This document shows positions 40,050 to 49,736 of a DNA stretch of 57,902 nucleotides, piece after piece; within the stretch, counting starts at the first letter, position 1, and each line of letters opens with the position of its first letter. The notes beneath the pieces are model-generated. The model saw nothing but the letters and a program-made list of their open reading frames with translations. It was not told the DNA's origin and did not search any database. The DNA comes from JANXPZ01 sp033853925. GTDB lineage: Bacteria; Eisenbacteria; RBG-16-71-46. The stretch covers positions 1 through 57,902 of the forward strand of contig JAWOLC010000082.1 of the NCBI GenBank assembly GCA_033853925.1, written 5' to 3'. Both the position numbers and the translations under genes were made by a program.

Positions 40050-41024
40050 TCAATGATAGTGCGCGTCCATCTCGCCCGCGCGGATCGCGACCTTGAGCAC
40101 GTTCGCCCGTGGCGGGATCGGGCAGTTGTAATCGTCCGAGACGGCGCAGGCGGGGTTGTAGCAGAGGTTGAAGTCCAGCAGGTAGCGACCGTCCGGGAGC
40201 CGCTCGGGATCCACGTAGCGCCCCACCGGGTAGCTCTCCTTCGCGGTCGTCAGATCACGGAAGAAGACGGAGAGATCGTTCTCCCCGACGCCCGGCTCGA
40301 GCAGCCGCGTGGCCTCGAGCCGGCAGCGCGCCTTCCCCACGGCGAAGTCGAACCAGCCCACCCGCACCGCCCGACGCCGGTTGCCGCGGGTCGAGAGGAT
40401 GACGACCGTGTCGGGCCGCGGATTCGGGGTGAGGGGGAGCAGGTAGCGATAGGAGAGGTCCACGGGGAAGTAGCGGAGGCCCTTGTACAGCCGGAAGCGC
40501 GGACTGAGGGGATCGAAGACGATGATGGCGGGGAAGCGCTGGTGCGAGAGCCTGAGGAGGAAGCGACCGACGCCGATGCTGCTCGGGCCCAGGGTCGCGG
40601 CGCGCGTCTCGGCGTCCTTCGCCTTGAACGTGGCTCCGGGATCGAGCGCTTCGACCCGGAAGGAGTCGCCGACGACGGTGACGCGCAGGTGGTGCTCCGC
40701 CACGGAGGCCTCGTCGATGCGCACGTCGTTGTCGGCGCCGCGGCCCACCGTGAGCGCGCTCTTCGTGCCGAAGTCCACGCGCTGCACGGTCGCGAGGTAC
40801 GAGGTGGGCGAGGTCTTGAGCCAGTTCTCGGTCTCTGCCCGCTCCCTGAGGATGGCCTGCGTGACGGAGTCGGCCTGGGCCCTCGTGAGCGGAACCGGCT
40901 CCGCCACGGCGCGCGGAGCGGAGGTCGGGCCAGGGCGTGTGGGTCGCGGTGCCGCGGCCGCAGGCGTGGCCCACGCGGCCTGGGCGCTCACGAAGACGAG
41001 GAGCACGGTCACGAGACTGCGCAT
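40050..41024 (-). CDS. DUF1684 lipoprotein-like or secreted protein
   Basis: This 324-residue protein has an N-terminal signal peptide (MRSLVTVLLVFVSAQAAWA) and a DUF1684 domain for most of its length: ENWLKTSPTSYLATVQRVDF, an FHA-like core SALTVGRGADNDVRIDE, and the hallmark DFNLCYNPACAVSDDYNCPIPP and VAIRAGEMDAHYH at the C-terminus. Its function is unknown; the Cys and His cluster suggests metal binding. The downstream neighbour on the same strand is the frameshifted membrane protein gene, which starts 20 bp after this stop, so they may have formed an operon. Confidence 0.9.
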   Translation of the reverse strand: MRSLVTVLLVFVSAQAAWATPAAAAPRPTRPGPTSAPRAVAEPVPLTRAQADSVTQAILRERAETENWLKTSPTSYLATVQRVDFGTKSALTVGRGADNDVRIDEASVAEHHLRVTVVGDSFRVEALDPGATFKAKDAETRAATLGPSSIGVGRFLLRLSHQRFPAIIVFDPLSPRFRLYKGLRYFPVDLSYRYLLPLTPNPRPDTVVILSTRGNRRRAVRVGWFDFAVGKARCRLEATRLLEPGVGENDLSVFFRDLTTAKESYPVGRYVDPERLPDGRYLLDFNLCYNPACAVSDDYNCPIPPRANVLKVAIRAGEMDAHYH

Positions 41025-41075
41025 GCGTTCTCTCCGGGGTGGGGGGAAGCCGCGACCTGAGGATCTCGGGCGGCG

Positions 41076-41104
41076 ATCATAGGGCGGCGGCCCGGGCGGC
41101 GCCA
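41076..41104 (-). promoter_or_regulatory. Possible promoter of the DUF1684 gene
   Basis: On the minus strand TGGCGC (41104-41099), a 17-nt spacer and TATGAT (41081-41076) lie 52 bp before the start codon. The -10 matches five of six bases; the -35 is weak. Confidence 0.4.
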
Positions 41105-41209
41105 CGCCGCGCCCGACGGGCTCGCGCCGCGCCCCGGTCCAGCCGCGGACTTGGCCCATGGCTGACGCGACGAGCAGCGGACTTCGCCGCGCCAGGCTGC
41201 TTCGCGTCC

Positions 41210-41238
41210 TTGCGTGGCCGGGCTCGGCCCGCGATAAT
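41210..41238 (+). promoter_or_regulatory. Promoter of murA
   Basis: TTGCGT (41210-41215), a 17-nt spacer and GATAAT (41233-41238) lie upstream of murA; the -10 matches five of six consensus bases. Transcription would start near 41245. Confidence 0.5.
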
Positions 41239-41387
41239 CCGCGCACCGCACCCATGGATGAGGTCCTGGCGCGGCCGGGGACGCCGTTCCCGCCGCAAGC
41301 GAGGTTGTGCGCATGGACGTCGACTGGCTCCAGACCGGACCGCAGACGCTCGATCCGAGTGCTCCGGCGAGCACGAGGCCGCAGACG

Positions 41388-42650
<1,263 letters not shown>

Positions 42651-42664
42651 CGCCCGCCGCCCCC

Positions 42665-43279
42665 GTGCCCGCGAAGCGCTACGACCGCACCTACTTCGAG
42701 CGCTGGTACCGCGACCCCCGCTACACCGTCGTGCACCAGGGCGTCCTCGCCCGGCGCGTGCAGCTCGCGGTCGCGGCGGCGGAGTACCTGCTCGAGCGCC
42801 CGCTGCGCACCGTGCTCGACGTGGGCTGCGGCGAGGCGCCGTGGCGGGGACTGCTCCGCCACGCGCGGCCGCGGATCCGCTACACGGGCGTGGACTCCAG
42901 CGAGTACGTGGTCCGGAGGTACGGCAGGAGGCGAGGCATCCGGCTCGGCCGCCTCGCCGACCTCGGCCGCCTGAAGCTGGATCCCCCCTACGACCTCATC
43001 GTCTGCTCGGACGTGCTTCACTACGTGGAGAGCGACGAGGCGCGGCAGGGGCTCAAGGCCATCGCCCGGTTGCTCGGCGGCGTGGCCTTCCTCGAGGTGT
43101 TCGCCAAGGAGGATGCGACCGAAGGCGACCAGGAAGGCTTCCAGCCGCGGGGCGCGGCCGCGTACCGCCGGCTCTTCCGCGAGGCGGGGCTCGTGCCCCT
43201 GGGCCTGCACTGCTACGCCGGTCGCGCGCTCGTGCGGACGCTCACCGTCTTCGAGCGCGGCGCGGGCGCCGGCCGGTAG
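42665..43279 (+). CDS. Class I SAM-dependent methyltransferase
   Basis: This 204-residue protein has motif I VLDVGCGEAPWRGLL (about 50-64), motif II YTGVDSSEYVV, and a motif IV-like YDLIVCSDVLHYV with the H of D.LHY typical of Ubi/COQ5-like enzymes. The N-terminus KRYDRTYFERWYRDPRY is also seen in this kind of small methyltransferase. The substrate is unknown. It starts at GTG 42665, 14 bp after murA, and is probably cotranscribed. Confidence 0.85.
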   Translation: MPAKRYDRTYFERWYRDPRYTVVHQGVLARRVQLAVAAAEYLLERPLRTVLDVGCGEAPWRGLLRHARPRIRYTGVDSSEYVVRRYGRRRGIRLGRLADLGRLKLDPPYDLIVCSDVLHYVESDEARQGLKAIARLLGGVAFLEVFAKEDATEGDQEGFQPRGAAAYRRLFREAGLVPLGLHCYAGRALVRTLTVFERGAGAGR

Positions 43280-43459
43280 CGCCCGGCTCGGGCCGCGAGG
43301 CTCGATGCGTCCTCCTCCGGCGCGCCTCGCGCGCCGGATCGGGAGAGGATCGGGCGGAGCCCCCGGCTGGCCCGCGGCCCCGGCCGGCCCCGGGGGCCGC
43401 GCGGGAGGGAGCCCGGCGCCCGGCCGCGAACGGCGACCGCCGCGGCCGAGCCTCCGGCC

Positions 43460-45001
43460 TCACTCGTAGGCGCGGATCTGCTGCCAGCGCCGGCCGAGCG
43501 GTTGGTTCAACCCCCGGCAGAGGAAGATCGGCGCCCCGTTCTCGTAGGGCATGCAGTGGCGGCAGCTCGTCGTGTCGGCGAGCACGACGCTGCGGAAGTC
43601 GGAGTGCGGATCGTCGCGGCGGCCCCCGACGATGATGAGCACCTCGCCCGTGGCGCCGCGCGTCCCCCAGAGCCAGTAGTTGTTGTGCGGCGAGATGGCC
43701 GGCGGCAGCCCGTAGCGCGGCCCGAAGAAGTCGATCGCCCCGGCTTCGCCGTAGTTGTGGGCGAAGATCGCGCAGCGGGCGCGCTCCGCCGGCGGGAGCG
43801 AGTCGTACACGCGCGCCACGCGGCGGGCGAGGTCCTCCCAGCCGAACATGTCGGCGAAGACCTGCGGCAGGTCGCTCTCGCGGGTGTGCTCCTGCGCCGG
43901 CGTCCGCAGGCCGAGCGCGCGCAGGTAGGCGACCTCCTGCTCGACGGGCAGGACGGGCAAGTAGGCCAGCGCGACCGGCGCGCCGAGGAGCGCGACCTCG
44001 GCGAGGGCGGCGGGCTTCAGCCAGCGAAAGCCGCGGGCGCTGGCGGCCCGCCCGATCATGGTCGCCCCCATGGCGAAGAGCGGCGCGTAGGCCACGGCCA
44101 GATAGTTCGGCCGGCTGGAGCCGCTGGCGGTCAGCAGGGCCGCGACCGCGAGATAGACGATGCCCAGGATGCGCGCCCGGCGCGTGACGAGGAGGGCCAC
44201 CAGTCCGGTGAGCCAGACCGGCAACGAGGCCGGATTCATGACCAGCACCTGCTGCACCCAGAACGAGAGGAAGCCCGTGCGCACCATCTTGGCTCCGGTC
44301 GCGTTGCGCATGAACTCGAGCGTCGGCCAGCCGTTCTGGACCTGCCAGAGGACGTGCAGCAGGAAGATGAGCCCCGCGAGCAGGGCGGCCAGCCACGGCC
44401 CGGACGTGCGCAGCGCCCGGCGATGCTCCGTGAGCACGAGCCCGATGAAGGCCGCGCCGCCGAACCACAGCATGCTCGTCTTGTTGAGCAGGCCGAGCCC
44501 GAGCACGAGGCCGAGCGCGAGCCACGGGCCCGGCCGCCGGCCTTCCAGGGCGCGCAGCAGGAGCAGCGCGGAGAGCGTCCAGAACAAGGTATCGAACGCG
44601 TTCATGCTGAAGAAATGGTCGACCGCCAGCCACACGGGCGGCATCACCGCGCACAGGCAGGCGAGCGACTGGGCGAAGCGGCCGCCGCCGAAGCGACGCA
44701 CGAGCAGGCCGACGAGCACGACGGTGATCGCGCCCGACAGCGCCGGCAGCCAGCGCAGGGCGACGAGCGAGTCGCCGAACAGCGCCCGGTCGAGGGCCAG
44801 GAGCGCGATCGAGAACGGCGGCTGGTCCACGTAGCCCCAGGCGAGGTGCTTGCTGCAGGCGATGTAGTACAGCTCGTCGCGGAAGTAGCCGTAGTGCGTC
44901 ATGGCCAGCGCGTGCAGCGCCAGCTTGAGCGCGGCGAACGCCAGGGGGACGACGAGCACCTCGGGCAGTCTCGGGCGGCCGGGCAACGGGGCCTCCTGCA
45001 T
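43460..45001 (-). CDS. PMT_2-type membrane glycosyltransferase (ArnT-like)
   Basis: This 513-residue protein has about 10-11 TM helices. The DE motif of GT39/GT83 enzymes is present in the first loop (YFRDELYYIACSKHLAWGYVDQPP, D42-E43), followed by RWLPALSGAITVVLVGLLVRRFGG and LLNKTSMLWF. The C-terminal third is a soluble periplasmic domain. Such enzymes transfer sugars from polyprenyl-phosphate donors to lipid A or proteins; the acceptor is unknown. I chose the ATG at 45001 (MQEAPLPGRPRL), since the upstream in-frame extension is Arg/Ala-rich and has no membrane helix. Confidence 0.88.
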   Translation of the reverse strand: MQEAPLPGRPRLPEVLVVPLAFAALKLALHALAMTHYGYFRDELYYIACSKHLAWGYVDQPPFSIALLALDRALFGDSLVALRWLPALSGAITVVLVGLLVRRFGGGRFAQSLACLCAVMPPVWLAVDHFFSMNAFDTLFWTLSALLLLRALEGRRPGPWLALGLVLGLGLLNKTSMLWFGGAAFIGLVLTEHRRALRTSGPWLAALLAGLIFLLHVLWQVQNGWPTLEFMRNATGAKMVRTGFLSFWVQQVLVMNPASLPVWLTGLVALLVTRRARILGIVYLAVAALLTASGSSRPNYLAVAYAPLFAMGATMIGRAASARGFRWLKPAALAEVALLGAPVALAYLPVLPVEQEVAYLRALGLRTPAQEHTRESDLPQVFADMFGWEDLARRVARVYDSLPPAERARCAIFAHNYGEAGAIDFFGPRYGLPPAISPHNNYWLWGTRGATGEVLIIVGGRRDDPHSDFRSVVLADTTSCRHCMPYENGAPIFLCRGLNQPLGRRWQQIRAYE

Positions 45002-45158
45002 GGCGCGTGGGGGAGGAGGCGCGCAGTCTACCCGATTGCGGGCCGGAGCGAACGGCGCGCGGGCGGCGTCACCTGCGGCCGAGGCGCGCTGGCCCTTTCG
45101 TCGGCCCGGCCGCGTGCCGGAGGTCGCGGCGCCGTCTGCGTCCCTGCCCGCCATGCAC

Positions 45159-45164
45159 TAGAAT
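45159..45164 (+). promoter_or_regulatory. -10 element next to selB
   Basis: TAGAAT (45159-45164) matches the -10 consensus at five of six positions only 10 bp before the selB ATG, which would make the mRNA nearly leaderless. No good -35 is visible. Confidence 0.3.
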
Positions 45165-45173
45165 CGCCGGACC

Positions 45174-47108
45174 ATGGCCCCTGACCCCGCGCCTGCGGCC
45201 GCGTCCGAGCGCCTCGCCATCGTCGGCACCGCCGGCCACATCGATCACGGCAAGACCGCCCTCGTCCGTCGCCTCACGGGCATCGACACGGATCGCCTGC
45301 CCGAGGAGAAGAAGCGCGGCATCTCGATCGACCTCGGGTTCGCGCCGTTGGTCACGCCCGCCGGCGTCCACGTCGGGATCGTGGACGTGCCGGGGCACGA
45401 GCGCTTCGTCAAGAACATGCTCGCCGGCGTGGGCGGCATCGACCTGGTGCTGCTGGTGATCGCCGCCGACGAGGGCGTGATGCCGCAGACCCGCGAGCAC
45501 CTGGCCATCGTGAAGCTGCTCGGGGTGACGCGCGGCGTCGTGGTGCTGACGAAGGTCGACCTGGTCGAGGCCGAGTGGGTGGCGGAGTTGCGCCAGGACG
45601 TCGCCGCGCTGCTGGCGGGGACTCCCTTCGCCGCGGCGCCGGTGGTCGAGTTCTCGGCGGCGACCGGGGCGGGCGCGGCGGAGCTGCTCGCGGCGATGGA
45701 CGCGCAGCTCGGCGGCCTCGCGCTCAGGCCCGCGGGCGAGGCCGCGCGGCTGCCGGTGGACCGCGTCTTCACCGTGGAGGGCTTCGGCACCGTGGTGACG
45801 GGCACGCTCTGGCGCGGGCGCGTGCGCCCCGGCGACGCGCTCGCGCTCGAGCCCCGCGGGCTCGCCGTGCGCGTCCGGCGCGTGCAGGTGCACGGCCAGA
45901 CCGTCGAGGAGGCGCGCGCCGGCCAGCGCACGGCCGTGGCCCTGCACGGCGTCGAGCGGGAGCAGGTCGAGCGCGGCGACTGGCTCCTGGCGCCCGGCTC
46001 GCTCCGGTCCTCGAGCGTCCTGGACGTGCGCTTCGAGCTGCTCGCCGATGCGGGGAAGGAATGGCCGGCGAACACGCGCGTCCGCTTCCACCTGGGCGCC
46101 AGCGAGATCATCGGCCGGCTCGTGCTCCTGGAGAGCGAGAGCGTGCGACCGGGAGCCAGCGCGCTCGCCCAGGTGCGGCTCGAGCGGCCCACCGTGGCGG
46201 CGCGCGGCGATCGTTTCGTGATCCGCCAGTACTCGCCCTCGCACACGATCGGCGGCGGCAGCGTGATCGAGCCCGTGGCGCACAAGCGGCGGCGGCGCGC
46301 CGCCGAGCTGGGCGCGCTCGAGGTGCGCGAGAGCGGCTCCCTCGAGGCGCGGCTGGCGCAACTCGTCGAGGCCGAGGCGACCCCGATCTCGACCGCGCGG
46401 CTCGCGCAGGCGGCGGGCGAGAGCCAGACCGTGACGCAGGCCGCGCTCGAGCGGCTGGAGGCGGAGCACGAGGTCGCGCAAGCCGCGGAGGGGCGCTGGC
46501 TCGCGCCGGGGAGGTGGCACGCCGCGCTCGAGGTCATCGAGCGCGAGGTGCGCGCCTACGCGGAGAAGTTCCCCGCGCGCTTCGGCATCATGAAGGGCGA
46601 GCTGAAGAGCGGGCTCAAGCCGGTCATGGACGCCGCGCTCTTCGACCTGGCGTTCCATCTTCTCGAGGCGGAGAGCCGGATCGAGGTGCGGAGCCAGCGC
46701 GTGCGTCCCGCCGACTCGCCGTGGCAACCGCCGGCCGAGACCCTGGCCGCCCTGGAGCGCGTCGAGGGCGAGCTGGAGGCGGCGGGCCTGGCGGTGCCCG
46801 AGGCCTCGGCCTGGCAGGGCAGGCTGGGGGCCGTCGCGGCCGAGGTGGTGGCGCTGGGGCTCTTCCTCGAGCGGCTCGCCCGGGTGAGCCAGGAGCTGAT
46901 CTACACGACCCGGCAGCTGGAGCGGCTGCGCGCGAAGCTCGCCGCGCACTTCGCGAAGAAGCCCGCGCTGAGCATGGCGGAGTTCAAGGAGCTGGCGGCC
47001 GTGAGCCGCAAGTGGTCGGTGCCCCTGCTCGAGCACTGCGACCGCGTCGGCTGGACGGTGCGGGTCGGGGACGAGAGGCGGAGGGGAGGAAGACTGGGCG
47101 GGGCGTGA
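45174..47108 (+). CDS. selB: Selenocysteine-specific translation elongation factor SelB
   Basis: This 644-residue GTPase brings Sec-tRNA to UGA codons marked by a SECIS hairpin. It has GHIDHGKT (21-28), DVPGHE (71-76) and TKVDL (126-130; T replaces N of NKxD as in many SelB), EF-Tu-like beta-barrels, and C-terminal winged-helix domains (for example AYAEKFPARFGIMKGELKSGL and LSMAEFKELAAVSRKWSVPLLEH). No clear Shine-Dalgarno is present; a -10-like TAGAAT lies 10 bp upstream. selA, selD and tRNA-Sec are not in the window, so Sec use is inferred. Confidence 0.95.
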   Translation: MAPDPAPAAASERLAIVGTAGHIDHGKTALVRRLTGIDTDRLPEEKKRGISIDLGFAPLVTPAGVHVGIVDVPGHERFVKNMLAGVGGIDLVLLVIAADEGVMPQTREHLAIVKLLGVTRGVVVLTKVDLVEAEWVAELRQDVAALLAGTPFAAAPVVEFSAATGAGAAELLAAMDAQLGGLALRPAGEAARLPVDRVFTVEGFGTVVTGTLWRGRVRPGDALALEPRGLAVRVRRVQVHGQTVEEARAGQRTAVALHGVEREQVERGDWLLAPGSLRSSSVLDVRFELLADAGKEWPANTRVRFHLGASEIIGRLVLLESESVRPGASALAQVRLERPTVAARGDRFVIRQYSPSHTIGGGSVIEPVAHKRRRRAAELGALEVRESGSLEARLAQLVEAEATPISTARLAQAAGESQTVTQAALERLEAEHEVAQAAEGRWLAPGRWHAALEVIEREVRAYAEKFPARFGIMKGELKSGLKPVMDAALFDLAFHLLEAESRIEVRSQRVRPADSPWQPPAETLAALERVEGELEAAGLAVPEASAWQGRLGAVAAEVVALGLFLERLARVSQELIYTTRQLERLRAKLAAHFAKKPALSMAEFKELAAVSRKWSVPLLEHCDRVGWTVRVGDERRRGGRLGGA

Positions 47109-47153
47109 CGCGCGGGCCGCGAATCCACGCGGCGCGTCGCGCCGGACTCGCCC

Positions 47154-48200
47154 TCAAGCGGAGCCGCCCGAGTCGTCTCGCCGTCGCTCCGGGCGGTCCC
47201 GCTCCGGCTCCTGCGGCCGCACCATCACCGTCTTCTCGTGCTCGACGAGCGCCAGGCCCGGCTTCCCCTTGCGCGGCTTGCGCACGTAACGCTTGCGGGC
47301 GACGATCACCGGCACCTTGCCGGCGGTGCGCGCCTGCGAGTAGAAAGCCGCCCAGGAGGCGACCTCCTCGAGCGTCTGCCTGGACGGCTCGTTCCTGCCC
47401 TTGCCGCGGCGGAGAACGACGTGCGAGCCGCTCGCGCCGCTCACGTGGAACCAGTAGTCCTCGGGCCGCGCGAGACGATGCGTGAGGTAGTCGTTCCCCT
47501 CGCTCGTGCGCCCGATCAGGACGTCCCAGCCCTCGGCGCTGCGCAGCCGCCGCGGCTGGAGCTTGGCCGAGGGCGCGCGCTCCTCGCCGGCCGCCACCTT
47601 GGCCGGGGACACGTCCTCGCGGCCGCGCGCACGGCCCGCGCCGGCGATCCCGCCCGTCCTCGGCGCCGGCGGCGCGCCGATGCTCTCGCGCACCGTGGGG
47701 GGCAGCTTGGCGATCGCCGCTTCGACCGCGCGCGACAGGGCGTGATCGGGCGCGGCCGGCTCCCCCTCGGCTTCTCCCTCCAGCCGGGGCACGGCCCGCT
47801 CGAGCAGGCGGTCGAGCGCGTGCAGCTCGGCCTCGACCGCGGCCAGCCTCGGCGGGACCTCGGCGAGCCCGCGCTCGGCCTTGGCCGCGCGCTTGAAGTA
47901 GCGCGCCGCGTTGCCCTGCGGATTCGCGCGCGGGTCGAGGGGGATCTCGTGGATGACACCGGGCTCGGCCGGATCGGGCAGCGAGACGCGCGCAGCCCGC
48001 TCCGGCACCTGGCGAAGATAGACGAGCAGCGTCTCGGCGAAGCGCCGATGCTGCGGCGCGCGCTCCGCCTCGGCCAGATCGCCGCGCAGGCCTTCGCGCT
48101 TGCGGGCCAGGCGCGCGCGATACCGTCGCAGGGCGCGCACGGCCAGGGCGAAGCGCGCGCGCGCCTCCTCCGGCGGCGAGGGGGGCGGGAGAGGGTTCAT
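47154..48200 (-). CDS. NFACT-R (DUF814) protein lacking the NFACT-N domain
   Basis: This 348-residue protein contains the central coiled-coil region of NFACT/RqcH proteins (RYRARLARKREGLRGDLAEAE, NPQGNAARYFKRAAKAERGL) and the NFACT-R domain (about 235-335: GWDVLIGRTSEGNDYLTHRLARPEDYWFHVSGASGSHVVLR), followed by a basic tail. The RNA/peptidyl-tRNA-binding NFACT-N and HhH domains expected at the N-terminus are absent. The ATG at 48200 fits the start of the coiled coil, and no upstream frame encodes the missing part. NFACT proteins act in ribosome quality control; this short form may act alone or with a partner. It is convergent with selB. Confidence 0.85.
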   Translation of the reverse strand: MNPLPPPSPPEEARARFALAVRALRRYRARLARKREGLRGDLAEAERAPQHRRFAETLLVYLRQVPERAARVSLPDPAEPGVIHEIPLDPRANPQGNAARYFKRAAKAERGLAEVPPRLAAVEAELHALDRLLERAVPRLEGEAEGEPAAPDHALSRAVEAAIAKLPPTVRESIGAPPAPRTGGIAGAGRARGREDVSPAKVAAGEERAPSAKLQPRRLRSAEGWDVLIGRTSEGNDYLTHRLARPEDYWFHVSGASGSHVVLRRGKGRNEPSRQTLEEVASWAAFYSQARTAGKVPVIVARKRYVRKPRKGKPGLALVEHEKTVMVRPQEPERDRPERRRDDSGGSA

Positions 48201-48510
48201 GACGAGTGAACCTAGTGCAGGCACTGGCGCCCGGCAACCGGAGCGGGCGGCCGGGGCGGTCGCGGAGGTGGCCGCCTCGGGCCGGGGCGCGGGCGGGAGC
48301 CGCCCGTCGTCAGTCCCTTGCCAAATCGCGCGCGGCCTCGCGCGGCGGGGCGCTTCTCCCTGGCCTCGGCCCTCCCCCTCGCTATCATGCGCGCGTGGCT
48401 CCTCCAGCTTCGCCGCGGCGGCCGAGCCCAAGCTTCCCGGCCGCACGTTCGAGGCGATCGCGGACGGCGCGAGTGGGCGCCGCTGCGACAACCGCGAGGA
48501 GACGTCGATC

Positions 48511-48822
48511 ATGTACATCATCCGCGAGACCTTCACCGCGAAGCCCGGCATGGCCTCGAAGCTGGCGAAGCTGTTCGCCGAGACTTCGAGGCAGGACAGC
48601 ACGCGAGTGCACACGCGCGTGATGACCGACTTCGTGGGCCCCTTCAACACGGTGGTGATGGAGACCGAGGTCGAGAACCTCGAAGAGTTCGGGCGGATGC
48701 AGAAGGAGTACATGGAGCGCACGGACGTGCGCGAGCGCATGAAGGGCTACACGGACATGTACCAGTCCGGGAGCCGCGAGATCTGGCAGGTGGTGCCGGT
48801 GCCGGCGATGACCCACCGGTGA
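48511..48822 (+). CDS. ABM/NIPSNAP-like dimeric alpha-beta barrel protein
   Basis: This 103-residue protein has the ferredoxin-like pattern MYIIRETFTAKPGMASKLAKLFAE, then TRVMTDFVGPFNTVVMETEVENLEEFGRMQKEY, as in ABM/NIPSNAP-type dimeric barrels. Catalytic residues cannot be assigned; members range from monooxygenases to unknown binders. A TATCAT -10-like site at 48383-48388 lies upstream with no good -35. The ATG 48511 follows GCGAGGAGA. The duplicated 91-bp element begins 10 bp after its stop. Confidence 0.8.
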   Translation: MYIIRETFTAKPGMASKLAKLFAETSRQDSTRVHTRVMTDFVGPFNTVVMETEVENLEEFGRMQKEYMERTDVRERMKGYTDMYQSGSREIWQVVPVPAMTHR

Positions 48823-48832
48823 GGTGCCGAGC

Positions 48833-49019
48833 GCCGCGTGCCTGATCGGAGGCGGCGAGGCTCGCCCGATCCGGGAGGTGGCTACATGAACCACGCTCGC
48901 CTCCCGGACGGGGTCGTCGCCCCGCCGCGTGCCTGATCGGAGGCGGCGAGGCTCGCCCGATCCGGGAGGCGGCTACAGGAACCACGCTCGCCTCCCGGAC
49001 GGGGTCGTCGCCCCGCCGC
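48833..49019. repeat. 91-bp tandem duplicated structured element
   Basis: Two adjacent copies (48833-48923 and 48924-49014, with five more matching bases after) are identical except at two positions. Each copy contains two inverted repeats: GATCGG...CCGATC and the perfect 9-bp TCCGGGAGG...CCTCCCGGA around a 21-nt loop. No coding potential is apparent. It could be a mobile or REP-like element or a structured RNA. Confidence 0.9.
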
Positions 49020-49082
49020 TCTCGCGTCGGTCCGCGCGGCGGGCGGCTTGACTCGGCCGGCTGGCGCGGGCAGGCTCGGCGC

Positions 49083-49466
49083 ATGTCCTCGTACCAGTGC
49101 CAACAGTGCGGCGCGCCGGTCCCCTTCGACGACCCGATTCCCCGCGACAGCGAGTGCGAGAGCTGCCATCGCGACCTGCGCTGCTGCATGAACTGCCGAC
49201 ACTACGATCCCGCCTATCACAACTCCTGTCGCGAGACCGAGGCCGATCTGGTGGAGGACAAGGCTCGCCGTAACTTCTGCGAGTTCTTCTCCTTCAATCG
49301 CGTGCCCTTCGCGGCCGGGAAGGGGAAGAACCCGCGCGAGGCGGAGGCCCGGGCGAAGCTCGAGGGCCTGTTCGGCGGCAAGCCGGTCTCGCCGGGCGGC
49401 GTGAGCGACGCCCGCCGCAAGCTGGACGACCTCTTCAAGAAGCCCGGCCCCGGCGGGAGCGAGTAG
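49083..49466 (+). CDS. Zinc-ribbon protein of unknown function
   Basis: This 127-residue protein has a cysteine-rich N-terminal half: CQQC (residues 6-9), CESC (25-28), RCCMNCRHYDP (about 33-43), then NSC and NFCEFF, about nine cysteines suggesting two zinc ribbons. The C-terminal half is a charged linker with EARAKLEGLFGG and DDLFKKPG. The layout recurs in small proteins of many bacteria, but no function is known to me. The gene follows the tandem 91-bp element. Confidence 0.8.
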   Translation: MSSYQCQQCGAPVPFDDPIPRDSECESCHRDLRCCMNCRHYDPAYHNSCRETEADLVEDKARRNFCEFFSFNRVPFAAGKGKNPREAEARAKLEGLFGGKPVSPGGVSDARRKLDDLFKKPGPGGSE

Positions 49467-49683
49467 CCGCCGGCGGCTTGCCCCGCCGTGGCTGCGGGCG
49501 AGCCAGCGGGCCGGCCCCTTCCTTCCTGCGCGGGGCCTGGCGGAGTCCTCCGGCCCCCGCCGCGGCGCGAGTCGCCGGCGCGCCAGCCGACTCGGCCACA
49601 ATCCCCACGCCCTGGTGGAGAAGCGGTGGGAAACGGGGCCTCGCCCGAAGCCCGCGCTCGCCCACGCAACTGCGCCTCCCGCT

Positions 49684-49713
49684 TTGACTTTTCCGCGACC
49701 TGTGGCCTATTTT
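49684..49713 (+). promoter_or_regulatory. Sigma70-like promoter of the yicC operon
   Basis: TTGACT (49684-49689), an 18-nt spacer and TATTTT (49708-49713) lie 23 bp upstream of the yicC start; AGGAGG (49727-49732) follows. It probably drives yicC, gmk, rpoZ and beyond. Confidence 0.6.
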
Positions 49714-49736
49714 GGCCGTCCCCGCAGGAGGTCTCA

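Noticed and set aside
47154..48740. Longer N-terminal form of the NFACT-R protein reaching 48740
   Set aside because: The added part is antisense to the ABM-like gene and has no NFACT-N homology.
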